Source: Zobellia galactanivorans
GTDB lineage: Bacteria; Bacteroidota; Bacteroidia; Flavobacteriales; Flavobacteriaceae
Assembly: GCF_000973105.1 (NCBI RefSeq)
Contig: NC_015844.1
Span: forward strand, 2,848,501-2,912,500
Direction of reading: 5' to 3'
DNA: 64,000 nt
Part shown: positions 26,042-35,713 of the stretch, piece after piece
How the letters are laid out: each line of letters opens with the position of its first letter
Numbering within the stretch: the first letter of the stretch is position 1
Translations under genes and position numbers: made by a program
Notes under the pieces: generated by a model
Databases searched by the model: none
What the model was told of the DNA's origin: nothing
What the model saw: the letters and a program-made list of their open reading frames with translations, nothing else

Positions 26042-27622
26042 TTACTTGGTTACGATTCCTTCAATTTGCTTCCAGCCCTCCATGCCATCGTTCTTCTGCT
26101 TTACGCCAGGGGTACTCCGCCCGTCCAATATTATTTTTTTAAGGGCTTTTTTTAGCTCTTTGGCTTTTTTAGGATTGTCCTCGATCCGGTTTTTGGTTTC
26201 ACCGATATCGTCTTTTAAATTGTATAACTGCATATCGGGTAAATCAAGCTTCTCTTTTTCTATATCCTGCGGTCTAGGATAGCTCCAACCACCAGAGCCT
26301 GGGCAAACACTCAGTTTCCAGTCACCTTGTCGAATGGCAAAAGACCCATTAATGGAGTGGTGGACTATATATTCACGAATGTCTTTATCCTTAGTGCCTT
26401 TGATCAAAGAAAGCATGCTGTAGCTATCTTCCGCTTCCGTATCCGGAATTTCGTAGCCGGTTAGCTCTGCGCAGGTCGCAAAGAAGTCCGTCGTGCAGAT
26501 AAGCTTGTCGGAACTTGCGTTCTTCAACCCTTTGCTTGGCCATTCTACGATAAAGGGTACGCGGTGTCCGCCTTCAAAGATATCCGCTTTGGTTCCCCTA
26601 AAAACATAACTGGGGTCATGGTCAACCTTTTCAAGCTCTTTAAAGTCGGCTTTTGGCGAACACCCGTTATCACTGGTAAATACCAATAGCGTGTTTTCTG
26701 AAATGCCTTGACTTTTTAGGGTTTCCCGTATTTGGCGTACCACATCATCTACTTGCATTACAAAATCTCCGTACATATTGGTATTGCTTTTACCTAAAAA
26801 TTCAGTGGTCGGTAGAATTGGGGTGTGTGGGGCAGGTAAGGGGAAGTATAAAAAGAAAGGCGAGCTGTCTTTTGCGTTCTTCTCTATATAACCTACGGCT
26901 TTGTCCGTTAGATCTTGTAGTACCGTGGCATGTACAAAATCGTCTGAAGTAAGTCCTTTTCTCCAAATCCCCTTGTCGTCTACGGATACAGTGGTTTTCG
27001 TCGGCACCATGGTGGGCCTATCGTTTTCGATATAGACGTATGGGGCCATATCCAAAGAACCACAGAATCCGAACGAATAATCAAAGCCGTGGGTAGAAGG
27101 CCCATTTTTTACAGGGACGGAAAAATCAACCTTTGGGTTTACATTCAGTTTGTCATGCTCTAAGTTGGCATTTTCGTCCTCGATCGCCCAATCCCAACCA
27201 AGATGCCATTTTCCGATATAAGCGGTGGTATAACCTTGGGTTTTTAGCATTTCGGCCACGGTCGTGCGCTCTTGTTTGATCAAAGATTTTGAATACCCGC
27301 TTAAAACGAAACTTTTTAGGGAGCTACGCCAATTATAGCGCCCCGTTAAAATGCCGTATCGGGTTGGGGAGCACACTGCGGATGAGGTATGTGCGTCAGT
27401 GAACTTGATGCCATTGGCGGCCATGGTGTCGAGGTTTGGTGTCGCGATTTTGCCTTTTGGATTAAAGCTTTTAACATCGCCATAGCCCAAATCATCGGCA
27501 AGGATATATATGATATTAGGACGGTCGACTTTTTGGTTTTTATCTTGACCGAAACTGGGGCCGCAAGCTAGAAACGTATAGGATAAAAGGAGTAGGAGGG
27601 TGGTAGGTTTGTTGGTGAGCAT
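26042..27622 (-). CDS. S1 family sulfatase
   Basis: Choosing the ATG at 27622 gives 526 residues with a normal signal (MLTNKPTTLLLLLSYTFLACG); the frame also offers an earlier ATG at 27667, which would add a basic, unlikely N-terminus. Metal-binding NIIYILADDLGYGD, the formylglycine motif C-S-P-T-R at Cys84 (chosen start), GKWHLGWDW and FTSDNGCSPK mark an S1 sulfatase. It is first in the sulfatase-GH97-sulfatase-DUF6786 group, separated from the upstream GH16 gene by a terminator and about 340 bases, so it probably has its own promoter. Confidence 0.93.
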   Translation of the reverse strand: MLTNKPTTLLLLLSYTFLACGPSFGQDKNQKVDRPNIIYILADDLGYGDVKSFNPKGKIATPNLDTMAANGIKFTDAHTSSAVCSPTRYGILTGRYNWRSSLKSFVLSGYSKSLIKQERTTVAEMLKTQGYTTAYIGKWHLGWDWAIEDENANLEHDKLNVNPKVDFSVPVKNGPSTHGFDYSFGFCGSLDMAPYVYIENDRPTMVPTKTTVSVDDKGIWRKGLTSDDFVHATVLQDLTDKAVGYIEKNAKDSSPFFLYFPLPAPHTPILPTTEFLGKSNTNMYGDFVMQVDDVVRQIRETLKSQGISENTLLVFTSDNGCSPKADFKELEKVDHDPSYVFRGTKADIFEGGHRVPFIVEWPSKGLKNASSDKLICTTDFFATCAELTGYEIPDTEAEDSYSMLSLIKGTKDKDIREYIVHHSINGSFAIRQGDWKLSVCPGSGGWSYPRPQDIEKEKLDLPDMQLYNLKDDIGETKNRIEDNPKKAKELKKALKKIILDGRSTPGVKQKNDGMEGWKQIEGIVTK

Positions 27623-28003
27623 CTTCTTTGTTAGTTTGTTTTTTTTATAATTATTCAATATTGCCAACTAACTTAAGAAAACTTATATAGTACTAGGGTT
27701 AAAAAGGTAGGAATAATGCATTGGGTTTGCGAAAAACTTGAATAAATCGAAATATTAGGGGGTAGATAAATGAAAGCTTGATGGTTTGTTGTTTAAGGTA
27801 TTCATTATCTATTAAGGAAAACGAATGGTCTTAAAGTTTTTTACATGTGTGGGAACCTACAAAAGGAAGAAAACGCTAAGCTTTTGTATAGCTATTCCGT
27901 GTTTAAAATGATTGGCAAGTTTCAGTCGTTTAGAAAAAAACCTTGAAAATCCGAAGATTGACAAGGTTTTTAGTTGATTAGAGCAAAAGGTTGGTTCGTG
28001 ACC
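27623..28003 (-). other. Intergenic region splitting the PUL into two units
   Basis: About 380 bases between the GH16 stop and the sulfatase start. It contains one hairpin terminator (27938-27970) and presumably a promoter for the sulfatase operon. A TATATAAGTTTTC stretch at 27679-27691 (minus-strand sense) is a weak -7 candidate; no good TTG partner was found. Confidence 0.4.
27938..27970 (-). terminator. Hairpin terminator after GH16
   Basis: AAACCTTG pairs with CAAGGTTT about 34 bases beyond the GH16 stop and ends in a U run on the minus strand. It is nearly identical to the hairpin at 20811-20843. Confidence 0.75.
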
Positions 28004-29155
28004 TTATTGATAGATCCTTACATAGTCTATTTCAAAAATATCATCTGTGAAATTCTCGGGGATATCACCGCCCAGGGTTCCGCCCATGGCAATGTTCAAC
28101 AGTAGGTAATGCGGGGCGTTATATGGCGTGTTCTGAGAGTTTTTCAATTCGTAAACAAGGGTGTCGTCTAGAAATACTTTCATTGCGGAGGCGTTCCATT
28201 CTAGGGAATAAACGTGGAATGAACCGGAGGCGTTTGTTATGGGGGTGGTGCCACCTAAATTCTGGTATTCATCAGAGTTAAGATCGGACCAATGAAAATG
28301 GGCAATAGTACTTTCCTTGTCCCAGCCGTTTTGTTCCAGAATGTCAATTTCGCCGCATGCGGGCCATTCGGCGTTGCCATATTGTTCGCCAAAATAGTTT
28401 CCGGTTTCATTTGAGTTGGCACCCAAAGTCCAGATGGCGGGCCATGTGCCTTTTTTACTTGGTAGTTTTGCCCTCACTTCAACTTTTCCATAAGTAAAGG
28501 CGAATTTTGAATTCAGCCTGGCCGAAGTGTAATCTTTTGTAGAGCCCTCAAAGGTATACTTCTCTTTTATGGCCCTTATTTTTAATGTGCCATCGCTTAC
28601 AAATGAATTTTCACTACGATTTGTGTAATGCTGTAATTCGTTATTATGCCAGCTGCCATTATTCGGGGGGATCACCTGATAGTGCCATTTTTCCGGGTCG
28701 GGTTTTCCTTCGTATTCAAACTCGTCTGAAAACACTAAGGTATTAAAGGCTTCATTCGACTTATATACTTCTACATTGAAGGTCTCGTTAATGAATTCGC
28801 CCGTAGGGGAATAGGCCCAAACCACTATCGTGTAGGGGTGGGTGCCCTCTTCTGTAAATGTATGGGTGGTGGAACCATCCGTGCTGTCTTCTACATCACC
28901 ATTTTCGAACCTGAAGGCATATCTCACCGCATTTGAGGCTGAGGCCGAAACCTCTACGATTCCGGAACCATTACCATTTGGGTGGGCGTCATCTGTACCT
29001 ACAAGGGTGATGTCTACCTTCAAATCAGTAGGTTTTAGATCCTGTCCTGAATCCGTAGAACTGCAAGAAAGTGCAACTAGAAGTATAGAGAGTGATAGGT
29101 TTAGGTAGTTTATCATAATCATTCGGTAAAAGGGCGTTTTTCGATTAATTTTCAT
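28004..29155 (-). CDS. GH16 endo-glycanase, laminarinase-like, with N-terminal PKD-like domain
   Basis: 383 residues with a lipoprotein signal (lipobox ALSC, Cys31; an ATG at residue 12 or 14 may be the true start). A PKD-like domain (about 45-130) contains VRYAFRFENGD and HTFTEEGTHPYTIVVWA. The GH16 domain (about 137-383) has the retaining-enzyme motif E-I-D-I-L-E with Glu269 as nucleophile, Asp271 and Glu274 as acid/base, preceded by GTWPAIWTLGAN and WPACG as in GH16_3 laminarinases. An endo-beta-glucanase activity is likely, but the sulfatases nearby leave room for another beta-linked polymer. It is last of the susCD unit. Confidence 0.92.
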   Translation of the reverse strand: MKINRKTPFYRMIMINYLNLSLSILLVALSCSSTDSGQDLKPTDLKVDITLVGTDDAHPNGNGSGIVEVSASASNAVRYAFRFENGDVEDSTDGSTTHTFTEEGTHPYTIVVWAYSPTGEFINETFNVEVYKSNEAFNTLVFSDEFEYEGKPDPEKWHYQVIPPNNGSWHNNELQHYTNRSENSFVSDGTLKIRAIKEKYTFEGSTKDYTSARLNSKFAFTYGKVEVRAKLPSKKGTWPAIWTLGANSNETGNYFGEQYGNAEWPACGEIDILEQNGWDKESTIAHFHWSDLNSDEYQNLGGTTPITNASGSFHVYSLEWNASAMKVFLDDTLVYELKNSQNTPYNAPHYLLLNIAMGGTLGGDIPENFTDDIFEIDYVRIYQ

Positions 29156-29229
29156 GATATTTTTTTCTGGTTATAGCAGTTTTCTATGAAAACCTTTCGA
29201 ATAACTACCACAGGATTTAAGTTGCTGAT

Positions 29230-30885
29230 TTATTTGTGAAAGTATACATTGTCAATAAATAGGGTGGCAGATCCAACGGGTTGTGCCGCATAGATGAGCT
29301 GGGCGATATTGCCTTTGGTGGTTAAGCCCGTAAAGTCGGACAAGGGTATGTCAAGCGATATCCAAGTGTTCTGTTCCGGATTGGCAATGGTAATTTCATG
29401 TTCTACGTCGTCGCCTCCGTCATAAGCTCCATTGGCGCCAAAGTCTACAAGTTTAATCCGTATTTCGGTGGCATCGGCCGTCCAGATATCCGTATGAAAA
29501 TGGGTCATGCTACCGGCGTCGATTTGATTGTTTACGGTTTCTATTCCCACAAAGTTGAGGTCGCTGTACTTTTTCGTTGCATTGCCATCGATGTCGATTT
29601 CTTCAAGGGCAGCCTCCGACCAATCGGTCCTCCAAGTATCTACGGGTATATTGGTATAGGTGTCGCTAAAGAGGGAAATTACATCGGTATCGGGAGTTAG
29701 GGGAGTAGGGGCTGCCGCTGTTGGGTCGGTAGCCGGCGGGTTATAAAAATAGATGTTGTCGAGGTAAATGGTGCCATTGCCATCGAACTTTAATTGAATA
29801 ATATCCGTAAGGTCTACAACACTTGAAAAATGACTTAGGGGAATGTCTACACTGTTCCATTGACCTGTGCTGATTTCAAAGGCATAGGCCGTTTCAGCTG
29901 GGCCGGAGCTGATGAGGTAGCCGTTCAGTTCGCTTGAGTCGTCCGTCCAATAATCGATATGGAGCATGGTCATTTCCGAAGCATCTATGGGCGCGGCGAA
30001 TTGGGTGCCTTGATAGTTCAGGTTTTCGTATTTTAAAACGGCATCGCCTGCTATCTCTATTTCCGAAACAGCGGTGGCTTGGCCCCAGTCGGGGTTAAAA
30101 TTGGTATCCGCTACGTTAGTATAGGCGTCGCTGAATAGGGAAATAACCTCGGTTTCGGCCACAGTCGGTGTAGGGGCTGCCATGGTGGGTTCCCCGGTTT
30201 CGGTAGGTTCTTCGATAACACTTCCTTCGCCCATTACGATATTGTCGAAATAATGGGTGGTAGGGGCGGTCTTCTCCCCTGAAAAATCAAAGAAAAGCAC
30301 CATTCTATCGTATTTGTCGGTGTCGCTTGCGGAAAAAGTAAAGGAGAGTTCCTCCCATTCATTGGCGGTAGTCGTTTCTGATTGTACTTCTTTGTTGATA
30401 GTACCGTCGGAACTGTCTTCAAGTTTTAAAAGCACAATTTGTTCTGCAGCAGGGGCGTATACCATGAGCTTTATCGTCTGAAGCCCTGAGAAATCAATTT
30501 TTCCGGATAAGTCAAAAAATAGTCCGGCCCAAGATTCGACTCCTTCCGTTTGAGTGTATGCTGCTACCCTATCTGAAGTATTGATCCCCGAAGCATCTGG
30601 GTTTTCGGTAAATTCAAGGGAAAGTGAACCGTCTTTTTCACCGAAAAAGGAAATATCGGGTCCCTCGCATTCAAAATCCAATCCTTTTGAGATATCGGGT
30701 AAGACCGTTTTGAAAGTACATTCTTCGGTAACGGGCTCAGGCTTCGGAGCCACATAGGCCGAAGGCGGTGGTGTATCATCTTCCATTTCACAAGAAAGAT
30801 TAACGACCGACAATGCCCCTATAAAAATTAGTGGCCAAAGAATTGAGGTACGTGGGACTCTTATATTTGTTCTGTATTTTTTCAT
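29230..30885 (-). CDS. Surface glycan-binding lipoprotein with three beta-sandwich modules
   Basis: 551 residues. The signal ends at lipobox NLSC followed by EMEDD, a common surface-export signature. Three modules follow: residues about 55-220 (FDFSGEKTAPTTHYFDNIVMGEG at its end), about 240-390 and about 400-551. The last two are clear repeats: both begin with VISLFSD-x-YTN after a PTAAPTP linker and end with (Y/F)(L/I)DN(I/V)YF. No catalytic motif is seen. In position and architecture it corresponds to the SusE/SGBP proteins that bind polysaccharide next to SusCD. Such proteins are sometimes labelled GH16 in databases, which I would not follow. Confidence 0.8.
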   Translation of the reverse strand: MKKYRTNIRVPRTSILWPLIFIGALSVVNLSCEMEDDTPPPSAYVAPKPEPVTEECTFKTVLPDISKGLDFECEGPDISFFGEKDGSLSLEFTENPDASGINTSDRVAAYTQTEGVESWAGLFFDLSGKIDFSGLQTIKLMVYAPAAEQIVLLKLEDSSDGTINKEVQSETTTANEWEELSFTFSASDTDKYDRMVLFFDFSGEKTAPTTHYFDNIVMGEGSVIEEPTETGEPTMAAPTPTVAETEVISLFSDAYTNVADTNFNPDWGQATAVSEIEIAGDAVLKYENLNYQGTQFAAPIDASEMTMLHIDYWTDDSSELNGYLISSGPAETAYAFEISTGQWNSVDIPLSHFSSVVDLTDIIQLKFDGNGTIYLDNIYFYNPPATDPTAAAPTPLTPDTDVISLFSDTYTNIPVDTWRTDWSEAALEEIDIDGNATKKYSDLNFVGIETVNNQIDAGSMTHFHTDIWTADATEIRIKLVDFGANGAYDGGDDVEHEITIANPEQNTWISLDIPLSDFTGLTTKGNIAQLIYAAQPVGSATLFIDNVYFHK

Positions 30886-30915
30886 AATTCAATGTTTTAA
30901 TTATGTTAGGCCATT

Positions 30916-32532
30916 TTAGTTGTATCCATCGTTTTGAGGGTAGTTAGGACCGAGTAAATCCATCTGTTCTTGTGGAATAGGCCAATTTTGCATGTACTCC
31001 CTGAGTATCGTTTTGGGGTTTCCTTCGGGGTACGACTCGTTCATATTGTCGTTGTTCATATGGTCGAGCAAGAACTCGTACAATTTGCCGGTTCTTTTGA
31101 GGGTATACCAGCGTTGTCCCTCAAAACCGAGTTCACGCGCCCTTTCATCGAGTACGGTTTGCAGGTCGATAGAGCTGGCCGGAGCGGCGTTCGCCCTTGT
31201 CCTAACGGTATTTAAATAATCGAGGGCCTTGGCATTGTTGCCTAACATCATTTGGGCCTCTGCTGCGATTAAATAGGTCTCGGCCAATCTGTAGACCATA
31301 ATGTTTTTATAGTGGTTTCGGTCGGTGGGTTCGACCGTTTCATCGAAGAATTTAAGAACACCGGGATTTTGTCGTCTGTAGTACAGCATAAATTCGTTCT
31401 GGTCGGTTTCGCTGTTTTCATATAGATCGAGGGGATCGCCTAATTCCTTACCTTCAGGAAGTGCGCTTTCATCATTATAGGCATAGTTAAATATGTAATA
31501 GGTGTTGTTTTTTCTATCGTCGTTGGGATCTTCGTTAAGTAGGTCGATCATGTAGCTGTTCAATGAAATAAAGCCCGCTCCGGAACCGCCGTTTTCTACC
31601 GATTGTATCAAACCGGGCGCATCGGCGTATGACGCCACCATGTTCCAGTTCATAATATGCGGACCGCCACCGCCGATGGTTTCTTTTTCAAAATTGATGG
31701 CGAACAAGGTTTCTACGTGGTCGAGCTCCCCTGCAAAAACGTCTTTGGTGGTGGGGGCCAGGCTGTAGTTTCCACTGTTCAATACCGCTTCTGTTTGGTC
31801 GGCGGCCTCGCTCCAATCGTTTTCCCACATGGCTACTTTGGCCCTGAGGTGCCTTGCCGCACCTTGGTTCCATCTTCCGAATTGCTCGGTAAAATAATCA
31901 AGGTTTTCGATTGCGAAATCGAGGTCTGACCTGAGTAAGGCGAATATTTCATCTACTGATGATTTGTCTTGGGGTACGTCAAAAGCGTTTTCGGGGGTAG
32001 TCGGCTCGGTAGTGATATAGATGTTGTTGAATAAGCGGTAAAGTGTAAAATATGCTTGCGCCCGCATACATTTGGCCTCGGCCAAAATTTGGTTTTTGAG
32101 GCTAATGTCGATGTCGTCGAGTTCTTCGGCCCCTTTGATAATGGCATTTGCCCTATCTACAACCTTGTAATTGCGAACCCAATAGGCGCTTATACCTGCC
32201 GTAGTTCCGTAGTCGCCAAGGCTGGCTCCCCACAACAGTCTACTGTAAAGGGATACCTCACCGGTTATGCCTACGCCCAGATCGCTTTTGGCTTGAGGAA
32301 TCAAGGGAATGGTTCCGTTCAAGCTTAGGTCTTGGTAGATTTCACGATTGAGCGTGTAAAGTCCGACTACGGCCGATTCAAGACCTTCAGGGGTAGAATA
32401 GAGAAAATCGACCGATGTGTCGGACAGTAATTTATCCTCTAATAAATCATCATCGCAAGAGCTCGATAGGGCAACGGCAATGACTAGAGTAAAAAGTCTT
32501 TTTAACAATATGTAACTATTTGTATTTTTCAT
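30916..32532 (-). CDS. SusD/RagB family glycan-binding lipoprotein
   Basis: 538 residues with lipobox SSSC (Cys26) followed by acidic DDDLLED. SusD hallmarks are the N-terminal helix region TPEGLESAVVGLY, TPR-type helices (AKCMRAQAYFTLYRLFNNIY) and the C-terminal block VYRLAETYLIAAEAQMMLGN ... ALDYLNTVRTRA and RARELGFEGQRWYTLKRTGK. It forms the hinged lid of the SusC transporter and binds extracellular glycan. The start is 9 bases downstream of the susC stop. Substrate specificity cannot be read from the sequence. Confidence 0.95.
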   Translation of the reverse strand: MKNTNSYILLKRLFTLVIAVALSSSCDDDLLEDKLLSDTSVDFLYSTPEGLESAVVGLYTLNREIYQDLSLNGTIPLIPQAKSDLGVGITGEVSLYSRLLWGASLGDYGTTAGISAYWVRNYKVVDRANAIIKGAEELDDIDISLKNQILAEAKCMRAQAYFTLYRLFNNIYITTEPTTPENAFDVPQDKSSVDEIFALLRSDLDFAIENLDYFTEQFGRWNQGAARHLRAKVAMWENDWSEAADQTEAVLNSGNYSLAPTTKDVFAGELDHVETLFAINFEKETIGGGGPHIMNWNMVASYADAPGLIQSVENGGSGAGFISLNSYMIDLLNEDPNDDRKNNTYYIFNYAYNDESALPEGKELGDPLDLYENSETDQNEFMLYYRRQNPGVLKFFDETVEPTDRNHYKNIMVYRLAETYLIAAEAQMMLGNNAKALDYLNTVRTRANAAPASSIDLQTVLDERARELGFEGQRWYTLKRTGKLYEFLLDHMNNDNMNESYPEGNPKTILREYMQNWPIPQEQMDLLGPNYPQNDGYN

Positions 32533-32541
32533 AACAGTATT

Positions 32542-35511
32542 TTAAAATCCTAGTTTGACGCCAAGTGTGATGTTTCTCGTCTCGGGAAATGCCGTGCCCG
32601 AATCGGTGAGGGGGTTCTGTTCCGGACTATACGACCTAAAATCGGTTAACGTCAGTAAATTGGTGCCGGTCAAATAAATTTTCGCTCTTTGAAACCCCGT
32701 TTTTGAAAATAGATCTTTTGGAAAGGTATATCCGAGCGTCAAGGTTCTTAGCCTTACGTACGAGGCATCCCTTACTGCAAAGGAATACAGGTGTAGATGG
32801 GTGTCGGGTTTCGGCCTTGGGTATTCGGTCGAAGGGTATTCGGGGGTGTAGTATTTGGCTCGAATACCATTAATGGATCCCTTCCATAATTCGCCATTGG
32901 CAAGAACGGTGTTCAGTTTGGTCGCTCCTTGTACAATATAGAGGTCGGCAAAAAGATCAAAATTCTTATAGGTAATCGTATTGGTGATGGATCCGTACCA
33001 ATCGGGGTCGGCATTGATAAAAACATTGTCCCTATTATCGATCTGGCCATTGCCATCTTGGTCTACGACCCTGACGTCTCCGGGCTGCGCCAAAGGGTTG
33101 CCCGAACTTGCGATATCATCGCCTTCTTGATAGATGCCGTCGTATTGTGGTAGCCAAATATTGTTGATGGATTGGCCTACTGATAGGCGCCTGCCGTAGG
33201 TGTCGGTAATATCGATCGGGTCGCCGTTTTCATCCAATTCGCCCGTAAGGGAAATGATCTCGTTTTTGTTCTTCGAAAAAACGGTTCCGAGCGACCATCT
33301 GAACTCTTCTTTTCTAATGATATTTGTCGTTAAGGAAGCTTCGAGCCCCCTGTTTTCCAGTTCGCCCACATTGAAGCGAATTACATTGTACCCCGTCGTT
33401 CCGGCAATGGACCTGTCGAGCAACAGGTCGGTGGTGTTGGCTTTGTAATACTCTAAAGTACCTTCGAATAGATTGTTGAAGAGTCTAAAATCGACACCTG
33501 CGTTCAAGGTTGTTGTGGTCTCCCATTTTAAATCGGGATTGGGCAGGCGTGAGGAGGCGGTAGCTCCGGCAACGGTCCTGTCACCAAATATATAAGGAAG
33601 ATCGTCTGCCACACCCAACGATTCGAGTGAATTGATACCTTGGTTACCTGTGGCCCCGTAACTTACCCTGAGCTTCATTTCATCTATGGCCTTGATATTT
33701 TCCATAAAAGGTTCGCTGTGCATTTTCCAGGCCACTGATACCGCAGGAAAGAACCCCCACTTGTTGTTTTCGGCAAAAACCGAGGCTCCATCGGCACGGG
33801 CAGTGGCCTCTAGAAGGTAGCGGTCTAGATAGCCATACCTTACCCGGCCTAGAAAAGAAAGCAGCCTTCTTTGTGAAACACTTCTTTCACTATTAAGCAA
33901 AGTGGTTGCATTGCCATTATAACCAAGGGCATCGTTCGTAAAGCCCGATTTGTCTAGTTGGCTATATTCGGTCAATTGTTCATCGAAGGCTTGTACCGCG
34001 GTAAAGTTTAGGCTGTTATTGTCGTTTATTTGCGGGGTGTAATCGAGAATGTTCTCTATCAACAGTTGTTTGAAAAAGGTGTTCGAGATAACGGCAAGGC
34101 CATCTATGCCTTCATCTCCTGCCGAATGCAATGATGAACGATAGATTCCCCTATTGGTGTTTCTGTTGCGCAAGAAGCTTTTTAAGGTATAGGATAGGTT
34201 TGGATTGAAATCGTATACCAAGCTCAAGTTGATGTCCGTAAGGTTAATTTTGGTTTCGTCTTCCGATTCTCTTTGGTCCCATAAAGGGTTGATCGCAGTG
34301 TTTGATGGTCCCAAATAATTTTTCACCAAGTTTCCTTCATCGTCAAAAGGTTTGGCCAATGGGGTTATGGTGGTGAAGTTTAGGTTACCGGTTTCTTGGT
34401 CTTGCTTGGCGCTTTGGTAGTTGAAAATACCTTTCAACGATAACTTGTCGGTAAGCTTTTGATTAATGTTTAGTTTAAAGGTGCCACGGTCGTATCCTGA
34501 ATTGGGAATAATTCCTTCTTGGGAGAAGTAGTTAAGACTTGAAAATACCTTGGTCGATTCGTTTCCTGCCGAATAGCTAAGTGAATGGCTTTGGATTACG
34601 GCGTCTTGTAAGATCAAATCTTCCCAATCGACGAAGTCTTTGTTAGCAATGGCTTCCAATTCGAAAGGGGAGAAAATATTCTCATCGTTCAGGTATTCGC
34701 CCGTAAACCGGTTTCGGTTGGCTTCCCTTTTTAGGTCTATATACTGTTGTCCATCGTATTGATTGAAGTTCTTGGTAAGGGTCTGAATGGTGGTATACCC
34801 ATGGTAGTCTATCGTCGATTTCCCCGATTTCCCGGTTTTTGTAGTTACCAGGATGACCCCATTGGAGGCTCGCGAACCATATATGGCAGTTGCCGAGGCA
34901 TCTTTTAGAATTTCTATATTGGCGATATCATCGGGTGATACATCGTTCAAACTGTCAAAGGGCAGGCCGTCGACTATGACCAAGGGGGAATTGCCGTTAG
35001 GTGCTACGGAAACATTTCCACGGATAACGATTTCCGATCCGCCCCCAGGTCGGGCATCCGATAAATTTACCTGAACCCCTGCGGCTCGGCCCCTTAGCAT
35101 TTCGGAAACGTTTGTGGTTGGTACCGAGGTAGCCTCGTTGACCTCGACACTGGTAACGGAACCGACTACATTGCTTTTCTTCTGTGTACCGTAACCTACT
35201 ACAATAACTTCATCTAAGGTTTGGGCATCCTCTTCTAAGGTTACGTTTAAGGTAGTAGCATCGCCAACGGTGATTTCTTTCGTAAGAAAACCAATATAAC
35301 TAAATGACAAGACATCTTTATCTGTGATATTTTGGATAACATATGCTCCGTCAAAGTCGGTTACAACCCCGTTGGAAGTACCTTTGACGACAATGTTGAC
35401 CCCGGGTAACGGCCCCATGGCATCCGATACGGTGCCACTTATCGATTTAGTTTGTGAATAACAAACAGTAGTACATATGAGTACAATGAATTTTAATAGA
35501 ACATATCTCAT
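32542..35511 (-). CDS. SusC/RagA family TonB-dependent glycan transporter
   Basis: 989 residues: signal peptide (MRYVLLKFIVLICTTVCYSQ), carboxypeptidase-regulatory-like domain (about 25-95, ISGTVSDAMGPLPGVNIVVKG), TonB-box region DEVIVVGYGTQKK, plug domain (LRGRAAGVQVNLSDARPGG ... IEILKDASATAIYGSRASNGVILVTTK), and a 22-strand barrel ending in GVKLGF. It imports oligosaccharides across the outer membrane with SusD as lid, powered by TonB-ExbBD encoded elsewhere. The gene starts the susC-susD-SGBP-GH16 unit; a candidate promoter lies 24 bases upstream. Confidence 0.96.
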   Translation of the reverse strand: MRYVLLKFIVLICTTVCYSQTKSISGTVSDAMGPLPGVNIVVKGTSNGVVTDFDGAYVIQNITDKDVLSFSYIGFLTKEITVGDATTLNVTLEEDAQTLDEVIVVGYGTQKKSNVVGSVTSVEVNEATSVPTTNVSEMLRGRAAGVQVNLSDARPGGGSEIVIRGNVSVAPNGNSPLVIVDGLPFDSLNDVSPDDIANIEILKDASATAIYGSRASNGVILVTTKTGKSGKSTIDYHGYTTIQTLTKNFNQYDGQQYIDLKREANRNRFTGEYLNDENIFSPFELEAIANKDFVDWEDLILQDAVIQSHSLSYSAGNESTKVFSSLNYFSQEGIIPNSGYDRGTFKLNINQKLTDKLSLKGIFNYQSAKQDQETGNLNFTTITPLAKPFDDEGNLVKNYLGPSNTAINPLWDQRESEDETKINLTDINLSLVYDFNPNLSYTLKSFLRNRNTNRGIYRSSLHSAGDEGIDGLAVISNTFFKQLLIENILDYTPQINDNNSLNFTAVQAFDEQLTEYSQLDKSGFTNDALGYNGNATTLLNSERSVSQRRLLSFLGRVRYGYLDRYLLEATARADGASVFAENNKWGFFPAVSVAWKMHSEPFMENIKAIDEMKLRVSYGATGNQGINSLESLGVADDLPYIFGDRTVAGATASSRLPNPDLKWETTTTLNAGVDFRLFNNLFEGTLEYYKANTTDLLLDRSIAGTTGYNVIRFNVGELENRGLEASLTTNIIRKEEFRWSLGTVFSKNKNEIISLTGELDENGDPIDITDTYGRRLSVGQSINNIWLPQYDGIYQEGDDIASSGNPLAQPGDVRVVDQDGNGQIDNRDNVFINADPDWYGSITNTITYKNFDLFADLYIVQGATKLNTVLANGELWKGSINGIRAKYYTPEYPSTEYPRPKPDTHLHLYSFAVRDASYVRLRTLTLGYTFPKDLFSKTGFQRAKIYLTGTNLLTLTDFRSYSPEQNPLTDSGTAFPETRNITLGVKLGF

Positions 35512-35534
35512 TTTCGAGCGGTTTAGTTTACACT

Positions 35535-35566
35535 CAAAAATAGATGGGTTAACGTATCCTTAACAA
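35535..35566 (-). promoter_or_regulatory. Candidate Bacteroidota promoter of susC
   Basis: On the minus strand TTG (35566-35564) is followed after 21 bases by TATTTTTG (35542-35535), an exact fit to the -7 consensus TAnnTTTG. The predicted start of transcription lies a few bases before the susC ATG, giving a short leader. Confidence 0.5.
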
Positions 35567-35713
35567 AGAAGATGCCTCTATAAAAAACCTACATTGACAT
35601 AATTTGCATATAAAAATTATGATTTTATTAAAATTACCCCGTTAAATATGATGATTGAAGAATATTAAGGGTCCGCTGTAAACCGCTTTTTACTTTACTG
35701 GTTAATTGGTTGT

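Noticed and set aside
30916-35511. Naming the genes susC and susD
   Set aside because: The families are clear, but the gene symbols refer to the starch system of Bacteroides; the substrate here is different or unknown, so symbols are left empty.
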